Assembly: GCF_901000735.1 (NCBI RefSeq)
Contig: NC_081542.1
Location: 27,605,093 to 27,669,092 of the forward strand
DNA length: 64,000 nt
Source of the DNA: Corylus avellana
Lineage: Eukaryota; Streptophyta; Magnoliopsida; Fagales; Betulaceae
Direction: 5' to 3'
A program made the translations under genes and the position numbers. Shown here in pieces: positions 24,089 to 34,442 of the stretch (its first letter is position 1; each line of letters begins with the position of its first letter). Under the pieces are notes generated by a model that was not told where the DNA came from, ran no database searches, and saw only the letters and a list, made by a program, of their open reading frames with translations.

Positions 24089-24590
24089 TCAAAGAACTCC
24101 TTGATCAGAGATTACAATATCACGGATGCAGGCTGGAAAGTCTGCATTCGAGAATTCATCTTCATGGACCGAAAGCCCAAACTTGGCAAGCACGTGTGCT
24201 GCATTATTGGCCATACGCTTTACATGGCATACCTGCCATTCCTGAAGTCTATTGAGGAGAATTTTTGCTTCATTTATCATAGTTCCAAATCTGCTCCAAC
24301 AGTGACCTTCCCTTTTCAAAGCATTGCCTATCTCAAGTGAGTCGCCCTTGAGAATCACTCTAGAAAAACCCAAGGATGTGCATACTTCTGCCAGTTTCCA
24401 ATCCGCTATAGCTTCAGCTGTGCCAGGGTCAGTGACGTGAGGTCTCGAAGCACTTAGGGCTGCCAAGACTATGCCCGTATGGTCACGAGCTATGATACCC
24501 ATACCCATTTGTTGCCTTTGGACATCAACAGCCGCATCCCAGTTCAGTTTGACAAAACCTGCATTAGGCTCACCATGACGTGGTCATTGG
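24089..24590 (-). pseudogene. stand-alone plant RNase H-like domain (RVT_3), LINE-derived
   Basis: The minus-strand frame begins before the longest ATG frame, near KLNWDAAVD, and continues through MGMGIIARDHTG to NNAAHVLAKF. This is the RNase H-like domain that ends many plant LINEs and also occurs as short genomic fragments. The acidic positions are present: Asp in NWDAA, Glu in GTAEAIA, Asp in LKGDSLEI, plus the NxxAHxLA motif. No RT or zinc region lies upstream in frame, and the frame opens without a convincing start, so a decayed LINE tail is likelier than a gene. Confidence 0.68.
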
Positions 24591-24814
24591 TTCTGGGTGC
24601 TTTGTACTGACCATCCTTCGTCCTTGCTCCCCCTTGCTGTAGTTTTCAAGCTAGGAAATAGCAGTCTCCATGATATGAGTTGGCAACGTGAGTTGGCGAC
24701 ATAAGAGCCCCAATATTTGAACCAACAAAATCTTATGCAAAAGTTACTGGTTTTCACTTTTTTTTTTTAATCAGTTACTGGTTTTCACTTGATGTTACGA
24801 TATGAGAGATATAA
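24591..24814. other. short intergenic stretch with a 34-bp direct repeat
   Basis: AGTTACTGGTTTTCACTT occurs twice around 24738 and 24772, separated by a T-tract. Nothing else is recognisable. Confidence 0.5.
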
Positions 24815-25726
24815 TCAAAAAATAAGTAACCTACAAACCGTAATAAATGCGTAAATCTTGAGTATGAAATAAGCCAATTATTTATGAATAAAATAAACGT
24901 GCATTTTCAAGTAAGAAATTGAATGAGGTGTTGTCTCTATTATTACATCATAAAAGTAAGGTTTTATTTTGACAAGAAGTAGGTATAAGTCTAGTAGCAA
25001 TCGCCTATAATTTTAATGCAGAAAAACTATTGCTTTAATAGGTCGTAACTATCATGTATGGTCTATCCGAGATATTACCCATTCTCAGCAAGATTGGCAC
25101 TGTCCCGAAAGACTTGTAGTACAATGTACGCTACCGTCCAAAACTAGCAGTCCAACCAAGTCTGACCTCGGGTGACCCACGCTACTAATAATGTACATCA
25201 TGTAGTGACCCGTCAATCAAACATGGCTACGCCGGTCATGAAACAGTCATTGGATCCAAGACCCATATAACACACCCGCACACATTTGACCATAGAATCA
25301 CGTATATATGGTAAGCATATGGTCATTATACCACACATACTGGTGTACCATGCTATACGATGCATTTCATTAATCAATTATTAAGACAATTACCAAGTTG
25401 CAAAAAAAGTAAATATGTTCATATCATACGCATGCTTAGTCAACTGACATATCACACGTTTTTAAGGAAAGCAGTCTTAAGTATTTACTTATCTTGTAGA
25501 CTCCTTCGAGTCCACATACATTTCGAATCTCTGCTATAACGAAACATGATTATCGTTAGTATTAGAGAATTTACTAAAGACACATAAGGTCCTAATCAAA
25601 TACGACTAGCTAAAATATCTCAAAACCCTACTTCTACACATTCTGGGCTTTGGTCGAACGTTTTGTCCAAGGAGCAAACATTCGAGCTTGGGGGAATGTT
25701 CGGCCAGAATGAAAGAACGATCGGAT
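24815..25726 (+). mobile_element. LTR fragment related to the 16376-18606 LTR
   Basis: Position by position this segment follows 16730-17600, for example GGTCTATCCGAGATATTAC, ACGCTACCGTCC and ACCTCGGGTG. It is diverged and 5'-truncated. On the right it stops exactly where a CACTACAAAAAA transposon end begins. Confidence 0.75.
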
Positions 25727-26050
25727 CACTACAAAAAAAAAAAAAATTATGTTTACTAATGCTTGATATAGGGGTGTTTTAATTAAACGCCCCCATCTAG
25801 GGGCGTTTTACAGTGCAAACAACCCTAAAAGATATTAGAAACACTTGCCCAATAAAACGCCCAAATAATAAGGGGCGTTCCAAAAAGGCACGCCCCAATT
25901 TAATAGATTAGGGGCGCTTGCATATTAGGGGTGCTTTCTAGCCAAGCGCCCCAAATTATAAGGGCGCTTGGATGCGCTTTGCATTCATTTGGGGGCGCTT
26001 GGCTACGGGCTGCTTTCTAGCCAAGCGCCCAAAAAAATAAAATAATTGAC
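25727..26050. mobile_element. CACTA-like transposon end with subterminal repeats
   Basis: The sequence CACTACAAAAAA starts at 25727 and is followed by at least eight direct and inverted copies of GGGGCGTTT, AAACGCCC, GGGGCGCTTGG and CCAAGCGCCC up to about 26030. That is the layout of En/Spm (CACTA) termini. Downstream (26060-26600) is pyrimidine-rich DNA resembling a captured 5' UTR, then a gap. The opposite end was not identified. No transposase is seen. Confidence 0.65.
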
Positions 26051-26059
26051 TATTATATA

Positions 26060-26601
26060 CCCAATTCGCAGAAGCTTTTCCATCGCCTCCACTGCGCCTG
26101 AGAAGGGTTTCCCAGTCCTGTGAGGAGTTCCATGCATCTCCATCTCCTCCCTTGCCTTGATACCAAGTGCTCTATTTTTTTTTTTCTTAAATTACTAGGT
26201 ACTCTCTCTCTCGCTTTCTAACTTTCCGATCTGGCATTCGTTCTTGCCCATTTTTAAGTTTTTTTTTTTTTTTTTTTTTTTTTTTTCAATTTTAATTTTT
26301 GCTCTTTGCTTGCATATCTGCAAATTAATTTCACCCAGCTCTCTCCCTCTCTCTCTCTCTCTCTCTCTATCCCTCAAACTCCAAATTTATCTATCTTTTT
26401 GCTCACTGTCCAGGATCTGTTGCAATCCAACCGTCATAGACGGTACCCACGAACACCGGCTTGTTGTGTTTTGGCTCTTGGGTGTTTTGTTGCAGATACT
26501 CCCCCCACGCGCAGCAGACAACAGAGGAAAATCTTATATTTTTAGGTTTGGTTTTAGAGGGAGTTTTGAATGTAATTATAAGAAGACTTGTATTTTGTGA
26601 G
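26060..26601. other. UTR-like pyrimidine-rich sequence between CACTA end and gap
   Basis: This contains a T-run (26262-26286) and a (CT)n run (26341-26368), then mixed sequence up to the gap. The open frames across it are low-complexity or run into N. It could be a captured gene fragment, but no protein is recognisable. Confidence 0.4.
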
Positions 26602-26701
26602 NNNNNNNNNNNNNNNNNNNNNNNNNNNNNNNNNNNNNNNNNNNNNNNNNNNNNNNNNNNNNNNNNNNNNNNNNNNNNNNNNNNNNNNNNNNNNNNNNNN
26701 N
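26602..26701. other. assembly gap (100 N)
   Basis: Exactly 100 N. The left side is within the CACTA-like element and the right side is within a reverse-oriented LTR. Confidence 0.95.
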
Positions 26702-27941
26702 AATGACATTTACTTTGAGGTTGAGATATTTATTGATGATATTAGGTAATAATATTTATTCTTGAGGAACTTATTAGATCTTATGAATATTATTGGAATG
26801 AATATTGATTTGAGGTTATTATATCATGATGATGATTTTATATTGATTATTTTATTGGGAGATTTAAGAGATATGATAATTGATGATTGATTGGTATAAT
26901 TTGGAGTATGATTGTAATAATTGGTGATATAATAAGATAGTATATGGTAGGTATAAGGATGGTAGAATAAGAAGGTAGAATAGTATAGGGTTGGTGAAAT
27001 AGTATAAGGTTGGTAGAATAGTATAGGGTTGGTGGAATAGTTTAGGGTTGGTGGAATAGTATAGGGTTGGTGAAATAGTAAAGGGTTGGTGGAATAGTGT
27101 AGGGTTGGTGGAATAGTATAGGGTTGGTGAAATAGTAAAGGGTTGGTGGAATAGTGTAGGGTTGGTGGAATAGTATTTGATTTTCTCCTATAAATAGAGC
27201 TCTTCTCCTTCAGAATTTTCACAACTCATCTCCTCTCCCATCTCTTGCATATATTCTTCCTTCTTCCGCTTTTTACTCGGTCTTTCTTCTTTCTAAGAGT
27301 GTTTACTCAGAACAGAGAGAGAAAGGGCGAGACCAAGCGCTACAAGAAAGAAAGAACACAAGAGAGGAGAGAAACCGAGAGTGAGATGGGAAATTTAAGA
27401 CAGAGAGCTGAAGAGGAAGAAAGAGAGTTTAGGCGAGAGAGAGAGAGAAAGAGAGAGAGAAAGTCAGTGAAGGGATTGTTATGGGTATGGACCAACTGCA
27501 GCAGAACGGGTTTCAAGTAATTACCTTTGATGATCCATTCATGTAATCCACGGTAAGTATTCTTACTTACTGAGTATGATATTGATATCCAATAATACGG
27601 ATTTTTGTGGTTTTATAACTTGTCTAGCATTTTGCTATATATGATTCAACAATGATTTATATTGTCGGAAATCAATTGACTCACTACTTCACAGTTTTTT
27701 GTAGTGCTTGCAGGAATGGAAAATCAAAGTAATTATGCAGTTGTGATTAGAGATTCATATTGAGATGTACAGAGATTCCAAGTTGGTTAAGTTTTGTCTA
27801 GAGTTTAGACTGTCGGATAGATTTGTATAAATGCCTTGTACGACATAGCTTTGGGTATTTGTATAAAGAAAAGTATTTTAACAGTATTTGTTTTGTATTG
27901 ATAATTACAGTTTTTCCGCTATATGAGATGAGGTTGTTACA
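26702..27941 (-). mobile_element. reverse-oriented LTR copy related to 2372-4387
   Basis: Read on the minus strand the block starts TGTAACAACCTC (27941). It shares with the LTR at 2372-4387 the 27185-27365 segment (GAGAAAATCAAA, AGAGCTCTATTTATAGG-type, CGCTTGGTCTCGCCC on opposite strands) and the 57-bp minisatellite layout. Its far end is lost in the gap. The Arg/Glu-rich frame 27245-27520 comes from a purine-rich repeat and is not credible as a gene. Confidence 0.7.
26980..27176. repeat. 19-bp minisatellite in a 57-bp higher-order array
   Basis: Units of type TGGTGGAATAGTATAGGGT (19 bases) alternate with variants (TGGTGAAATAGTAAAGGGT, TGGTGGAATAGTGTAGGGT), giving a 57-bp super-period. It corresponds to the 3889-4105 array on the opposite strand, with a different unit sequence. 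Confidence 0.83.
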
Positions 27942-28486
27942 CATTGCTTGTATCAAATATGTGCCACAGGCCTCACTTAAAACACACATAATTAAACATT
28001 GTCAAATAATACATATCAAAAGAAATAGCATAGAACAACATAAAAACAAACATAACATAAGGCTTGTTTTCTAGAGACAACCATCAAGCCCGCAACAGAT
28101 GGTTAAGTAACCATTGAAACTAGCAAAGAGATCCTCGCCCTTAATTTCAATCCCTGCATTACAATTTATGTGAAATAGGCAAACAAGTGAGTCCCATGTT
28201 TTCCATAGAATAAAGATTGATGGTTTAGGCTTTTAAGGGTCGTTGTTTTAGGCTTTTAAAAATAAGGGAAAAATATAAAAAAGCTTTGCAAACTACCAAT
28301 CATTTGCAATATAAGCCCATAATATTTAAAAGGTACTAAAGTAGCTCCCCAAACTATCAAAATGTATAGAAAAAAACCACTTATTTTTTTTATATTCCTA
28401 TAATACCCCTATTCTTTTAACGAATAAAATAATAAAATAATTGTAAAAAAAAACCAAACAATTTTTAAAAAATTCAAAAAAACCAA
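27942..28486. other. intergenic, possible truncated MITE before a gap
   Basis: No gene is seen. The segment 28290-28480 (ACTACCAATC, CCCCAAACTATCAAAATG, AATACCCCTATTC) resembles the MITE at 38388-39040 in wording, so it may be one arm of a relative cut by the gap. Confidence 0.45.
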
Positions 28487-28586
28487 NNNNNNNNNNNNNN
28501 NNNNNNNNNNNNNNNNNNNNNNNNNNNNNNNNNNNNNNNNNNNNNNNNNNNNNNNNNNNNNNNNNNNNNNNNNNNNNNNNNNNNNN
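28487..28586. other. assembly gap (100 N)
   Basis: Exactly 100 N. The right side is already inside a Copia polyprotein, so the gap hides its 5' LTR, gag and protease region. Confidence 0.95.
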
Positions 28587-31500
28587 AATGGTAGCTCTCT
28601 TCCCATCACTCATACGGGTTCCTCTTCTTTCAAACTCCAAAACACTATTGTTCATTTAAAAGATATCTTACATTGTCCTGATGTTTCAGCTAATCTCCTT
28701 TCAATAAATCGTTTCTGTCATGATAATAATTGCCACTTCAAACTCACAGATTCTTATTTTCTTGTAAAGGACAACCTCTCAGGGGAGATAATATTGCAGA
28801 GGCCAAGTGAGGATGGTCTATACCCAATTCAGCTGAAACAATTTCTCATCAATAAACACAACAAGCCTGCTGCCTTTCTTGGAGTCAATAAACACAGCAA
28901 TCATACTGCCTTTCTTGGAGTCAAAGCTGGTGAAGTCACTTGGCACAATAGACTTGGACATCCCAATTCTCAAGTTCTCAAGCGTCTTCTCAAATCTCAA
29001 CATCTACCTGTCAGTCATTTAGAGTCTAGTTTTTCTTTATGTGAGCCATGTCAATTAGCCAAAAGCAAACAACTACCTTTTCAAGATTCAACTCATGTTA
29101 CCAATTCTCCATTAGAATTAGTTCATAGTGATGTCTAGACATCTCCAGTTGTGTCTGTTAGTGGTTATAAATTCTATGTTATATTTGTAAATGATTTTTC
29201 AAGATATACATAGATTTTTCCTTTAAAATTAAAGTCTGAAGTATTTGATTGTTTTGTCAAATTTAAGAGTTTACTTGAAAATTTTCTCTTAACAAAGATC
29301 AAACAGCTCCAAACTGATGGTGGGGTGAATATACATCTCATCAATTCAAAAACTTTCTTTCTTCTCATGGTATTTTTCATAGAATAACATGTCCTCACAC
29401 TTCCCAACAAAATGGGATAGCAGAAAGAAAACACAGACATATCATAAAAACTAGCCTTACACTTCTTGCTCAATCTCATTTATCTTCTAAATTCTAGATT
29501 GAGGCTTGCCATACTGCTGTCTATTTGATTAACCAATTGCCTACTCAAACTATAAAATGGTCTACTCCTTATTTTAAACTTCACAATAAGGAACCAGATT
29601 ATAGTAATTTAAAGGTATTTGGTTGTGCTTGTTATCCTCTTCTTCGTCCCTATAATAGACACAAACTTGAATTCAGAAGTAGACAATGCATTTTTCTAGG
29701 ATATTGTTTAAATCAAAAGAGATATAGGTGCCTAGATACCTCCACCAAACGAGTCTTTATCTCAAGGCATGTGGTTTTTGATGAGAAGTTGTTTCCGGCA
29801 CAAGGTACTGCCTCCTACATGGCTTCAGCAAGTGACTCTTCTTTGAATCAACGTATTGTTCCCTTACTCACTCAGTTCATTGAAGTTAACAATATTCACC
29901 TGATTTGATCACAAATGAACCAATTTCTGTTGAACTATTATCCCCTCCAATTGTTCCCATTGCAATAATACCAACTTCAAGCTCTTTACCTACAGAATCC
30001 AATCCAATTGTGATAACAGATTCTGTTACACCTTCTCCACCTATTTCACCTACAACCATATCAACCTCACCTACAACCATTGATTCTCCTGTAGAATCAA
30101 CACCTACCTGTGACATATCTCTTCCAATCTTAGAAGATCATATTCCTTCCATCTCTTCACTACCTACCTTGATTAATCCACAAAGCTCACCTCATATTGT
30201 TACTAGATCCCAAATAGGCAGCCTAAAACCTAAAACATTTACTGATTTCAAGCTATACTATTCTACCAAACATTCCCTAAAAGCCATGCATACGTCTATC
30301 TCTACCTTTAGTGAGCCGAGCACCTTTACTCAAGCAGCCTCAAATCCCCATTGGCTGGCTGCCATGGAAAGTGAGTTCCAAGCTTTGTAGAAAAATCACA
30401 CTTGGTCTTTTTGTCCAAGACCACACAACAGAAATGTCATCAAAAACAAATGGGTGTATAAACTCAAACAAAAACCAGATGGAACCATTGAGAGGTATAA
30501 AGCACGGCTAGTAGCCAAAGGGTTTGAACAAAGAGATGGTATAGATTACACAGAAACATTTAGTCCTGTGATAAAACCTGCAACTATGAGATTGATTCTA
30601 GCATTAGCTGTTCATTATAATTGGTCTTTGAAACAAATTGATATATCAAATGCTTTTCTCCATGGACAACTTGAAGAAGAAGTTTTTATGGAACAACTAA
30701 GAGGATTTGTTGATCCTCAATATCCTGATTCAGTTTGTAAGTTTCACAAAGCCTTGTATGGCTTAAAACAGGCACCAAGAGCCTGGTTCCATAGACTTAC
30801 TCAAGCTCTACTTGAACTCGGTTTCACAGGGTCATTGATGGATACTTCCTTGTTTTTGCTTCATAGAGATTCTCTTACCATCTTTGTGCTTATATATGTA
30901 GATGATATCATCATATCTGGAAATAATCTATCCAGCATTAATGATCTCATCTCAAAACTGCAAATTGAATTCAAGTTGAAGGATTTGGGTAATTTGTCAT
31001 ATTTCTTGGGCATACATGTACATCGTACTTCTGCTGGTTTGTATCTTAATAAATCCAAATATATTATTGATCTTCTATATCGAGTTCACATGATAGGAGC
31101 TAAACCTTATTCTGCTCCATGCACTTCGGGCAAAAGATTGACTAAATTTGATGGTGAACCATTGGAAGATTAGTCCCTGTATAGGCATATTGTTGGTGCA
31201 CTTCAATATTGCACTCTCACAATACCAGATATATCCTTCTCAGTGAATCATCTTTTTCAGTTTTTACACTGTCCTACTACAGCTCATTTTACTGCAGCTA
31301 AGAGAGTATTAAGGTATCTCAAGGGAACTCTAGATTATGGCTTGTCTTTCACTAAGGGACCTCTTCATCTAGAAGCATTTTGTGACTCTGATTGGGCTGG
31401 TGATCCAATTGACCGAAGATCCATAAGTGGTTATGGTGTCTTTCTTGGCAATTGCTTAATCTCTTGGCAATCCAAAAAGCAACCAACTGTATCTCGTTCA

Positions 31501-31875
31501 AGCATAGAGGCGGAGTATAGATCTATGGCCATTGCCACTGCTGAGCTATATTGGTTACGCATGCTTCTAAAGGAGTTGAGGATCTCCCTTTTCTCTCCAC
31601 CAAAGCTCTGGAGTGACAATCTTGGAGCCATTGCATTGGCATCTAATCCTATCTATTATGCTCGGACAAAGCATATAGCTATAGACTATCACTTTATTAA
31701 AGAAAAGGTTATGCACAAGGATATTGTGATTCAGTTTATCTCCACCATTGATCAATGTGCTGACATCTACTAAGGTATTAACTTCTTCTCGGTTTCTGGA
31801 ATTGCGTGACAAATTCATGATTCTTCCTGCTCCCATAAGTTTGAGGGGTCCTATTATGGAGTCTGCTGCTACTTA
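28587..31875 (+). mobile_element. decayed Copia retrotransposon (Ty1/Copia pol region)
   Basis: From left to right the block shows several Copia landmarks. GAG-pre-integrase is GEVTWHNRLGHPNSQVLKRLL (about 28930). Integrase core pieces include LQTDGG and PHTSQQNG with frameshifts (29180-29500). The integrase C-terminal region FGCACYPLLRPY is at 29610, and the reverse transcriptase has VYKLKQKPDG, ARLVAKGF and YVDDIIISG (30450-31170). RNase H has FCDSDWAGDP, SRSSIEAEYRS and TKHIAIDYHFI (31380-31700). The polyprotein ends ESAAT-stop at 31875 after a frameshift near 31770. At least five stops or shifts break it: Trp-to-stop changes at about 29136, 29205 and 29493, and stops at 30388 and 31171. 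It is therefore inactive. The lineage within Copia is not assigned. Confidence 0.92.
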
Positions 31876-31882
31876 GGAGAAG

Positions 31883-32200
31883 TGCACTAGGACTCTTACT
31901 TATCTCTTGTAAGAGTTATTTATTTGTATCATTTTAGGACTCTTACTTATCTCTTGTAAGAGTTATTTATTTGTATCACTTCTCTTTTGATTGTTTGTAA
32001 TCTTTTACATTATCTCTTTATCTTTTATTCTTTGTTTAAATCTTCTTATCACATCAAAGCTTATCTTGTTAGCTTGATGTGACCAAATACAAGTGTAACT
32101 CTTTTCTATTTAAGTTCAATGATAAAGCTGCAGAACGCATCTTGGCCAAATATCTCCTCTCTTGATAGTATTTTTCTCAAGAGCTATTGAAAATATTTAT
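31883..32200 (+). mobile_element. probable 3' LTR of the Copia element
   Basis: After the pol stop, a purine-rich AGGAGAAG precedes TGCACTAGGACTC, a plausible polypurine tract and LTR start. A 47-bp tandem duplication lies inside (31889-31979). The LTR end and the target duplication could not be fixed. Confidence 0.45.
31889..31979. repeat. 47-bp tandem duplication in LTR
   Basis: AGGACTCTTACTTATCTCTT and the following bases at 31889 recur from 31936 with virtually no difference. Confidence 0.9.
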
Positions 32201-32416
32201 AAAAGACTTTGTTTGAAAAATTATAAATGTTGAGTTATTAACCTCTGTCCACAGCTATCATGGTTAAGAGTAGCACACACCATGCTTGGAAGCTAATGCA
32301 CAGAGGAAGAAAGAAAGCTTTCAAGACCCCATCTTCTAACATAGGATCCTTAAAGAAACAAGGGGGCTCATTTAGTTGGCTGGACCAATTAAGGAAACAA
32401 AGGAATGACCTCGATC

Positions 32417-32991
32417 AGGGGTGTTAAGTGAGCGAAGCCCTTGCGAGCAAGCTCGGGTTTGGCTCGTACTCGACTTGATTATTAAATAAAGCATTTCGTA
32501 AACACAAATACTGGCTCAAATATTAAACAAAGCAAGCTCGGCTCGACTCAGTTAGGCTCGTGAGCAACTTATATAAGGCTTGAATTGGTAGTTGCTCATA
32601 TTTATATTAAAAATTGATGATTTTTTTTTTTTTTTAATAGCTTCCTTTTATTATAAAAGGATGCATATCATCTTTCTTCGAAACCAAGTGCCTTGCAGTA
32701 TTGATTCAGGCTCCATATTCGGCTAGCCAGGCTAAGCATATGCTCATATACAAGCTCGCTTGTTGAACTGTTTAACAGTACTTGAAGTTTAAATTTATAA
32801 TTAAAAATAAATTAAATTAAATATAAGAGTCAGCTCGTGAGTTGACTCGGCTCGGCTCGACTTATTATGAGCTCAAGCTCTAACTCAATTTTTTTTGCTC
32901 ATCATTGAGCTTGGCTCGAACTCGAGTAAAATTTAAACGAGCCGAGCCTAAATAAGGGAAGCTCGCTCAAGCTTGGCTCATTTACACCCCT
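32417..32991. mobile_element. non-autonomous hAT-type element with identical flanking repeats
   Basis: The ends are AGGGGTGTTAAGTGAGC and GGCTCATTTACACCCCT, near-perfect inverted repeats. The nonamer ACCTCGATC occurs unchanged on both sides (32408-32416 and 32992-33000), counted as an 8-9 bp target duplication. The interior is packed with GCTCGGCTCGA/AGCTCGAGC-like words and has no transposase. The type is widespread in plants. Confidence 0.88.
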
Positions 32992-33000
32992 ACCTCGATC

Positions 33001-33269
33001 ATCAATTCAAGATGATAGAAGCATTCCCTAGCCCCATACCATATTGAGACATGCCTAGTTCTTCTTCTAAAGAAAAGACTAAATGGAATATTGGAGTCAA
33101 GTCAGATTTTGTTGAAGTAGAGAGGAATCCGACGAAAGATACTGATATGGAAACAGTAAACAAGGGAAGAACTCCTGCTAAATAAAATAATAGGATTTTT
33201 AAAAGAGGGAGACTTCATGTAGAAGTCTGTTGTGTGTCTTCGAGTTGATAATAAACTAAGTATGAAAAC
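33001..33269. other. intergenic, nothing recognised
   Basis: Mixed sequence between the hAT-type element and the first short LTR. No coding frame of note. A purine tract (AAAAGAGGGAGA, about 33199-33210) could be a remnant polypurine tract. Confidence 0.4.
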
Positions 33270-33831
33270 TGTTAAGAATATTATGTTAGGGTTCTTTACT
33301 TATTATTTACTTCCTTTGGTATTATTAGTCTACTAGGTTTACCTTTCCTTAGTCTATTAGATTACTTGCCTCTCTATAAATAGAGGCATCTGTATTCATT
33401 ATCATAATTAAGAATATCAATACAATGTAGTCCATTTTGTGCTTCCGCTCTCCCTATTATTCNNNNNNNNNNNNNNNNNNNNNNNNNNNNNNNNNNNNNN
33501 NNNNNNNNNNNNNNNNNNNNNNNNNNNNNNNNNNNNNNNNNNNNNNNNNNNNNNNNNNNNNNTTTTACTCAAACTCAAGTTTACACATTGAGTTTGAGGG
33601 GGGATGTTAAGAATATTATGTTAGGGTTATTTATTTATTATTTACTTCCTTAGGTATTATTAGTCTACTAGGTTTATATTTCCTTAGTCTATTAGGTTAC
33701 TTGCCTCTTTATAAATAGAAGCATTTGTATTCATTATCATAATTAAGAATATCAATACAATGTAGTCCATTGTGTGCTTTCGCTCTCCCTATTATTCTTC
33801 CGCTCTTCTATATCTCTCCATTATTCTAACA
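33270..33831 (+). mobile_element. short-LTR retrotransposon; interior hidden in gap
   Basis: Two direct copies of a roughly 227-bp LTR starting TGTTAAGAATATTATG are present. The first (33270-33462) is cut by the gap. The second (33605-33831) is complete, ending TTCTAACA. Just before the second copy is a polypurine tract TTTGAGGGGGGA (33592-33604). By eye the copies differ at about a dozen of 190 positions. TATAAATAGA in each is a promoter candidate. Flanks AAAAC and ACTAT do not match, so no target duplication is claimed. The 100-N gap replaces the whole interior. Confidence 0.8.
33463..33562. other. assembly gap (100 N) between two LTRs
   Basis: Exactly 100 N, placed between two direct LTR copies. 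The missing sequence is therefore most likely an entire retrotransposon interior rather than 100 bases. Confidence 0.95.
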
Positions 33832-34109
33832 ACTATCACCATAGAATACAAAAAGGCAATTTATGTTATGTTGTGAATGAATTGTGTGTGTGTGTGTGTG
33901 TTTTTTTTTTTAAAAAAAAGTTTGTTGATTGGGTGTTTGATAAAGGAACAATGGTGCCATGACAATATTCCATTCGCAATGAGAATCAGGAAGCACCACA
34001 CTATGAAAATGGTGATGGACATTGGATTATAGCATGCAATTCTTTATTAAGGCCCAAACACAGCTAAGGGTCATTGAATCTTTAGAACCTAGTGTAGGGG
34101 AGTATGAAT
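33832..34109. other. intergenic, (GT)n run
   Basis: A short (GT)n run (33886-33902) is followed by T and A tracts. No gene is recognisable. Confidence 0.5.
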
Positions 34110-34442
34110 GTGGAACAATACTCAAAATTTGTTGAGCTGGCATGGCAACGTTTGCTACAAACATAGTCCTAGATGAGGAATCGATAGCTGAGCGTTTCGA
34201 GATAAGAGACTATGTCAAGCTAGTTGACATAGCATCCCTTACAGAGAGAGGAATGTGTGAAACAATCAATGATGCAAGCGTCCTACCCTTCTAACAAACC
34301 CACAGTATGTGCCTAGAAGAGGCTAGCTGAAAGGAGGAGCCTCCCGTCAACAGTAGGCAACCAGAGGCCTGCATGCCACAAGTGTGGAAGGGTACATTTT
34401 GGTCAATGTACTACAAAGTGGCCATTATTGAAAATATAAACT

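Noticed and set aside
26195..26545. Arg/Glu-rich and Leu/Ser-rich frames on both strands
   Set aside because: They come from T-run and (CT)n microsatellite sequence.
26824..27222. Open frame of 132 residues on the minus strand with similar repeats
   Set aside because: Same cause as above. It is the related LTR minisatellite on the opposite strand.
27245..27520. Arg/Glu-rich plus-strand frame of 91 residues
   Set aside because: It is encoded by a GA-rich repeat tract of an LTR and has no recognisable domain.
27695..27706. TTTTTTGTAGTG, a candidate right end for the CACTA-like element at 25727
   Set aside because: It lies inside the reverse-oriented LTR copy, lacks the subterminal words and has no matching 3-bp target duplication (GAT versus CTT).
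33265..33836. Target duplication for the short-LTR element
   Set aside because: The flanking pentamers AAAAC and ACTAT do not match, so none is claimed.
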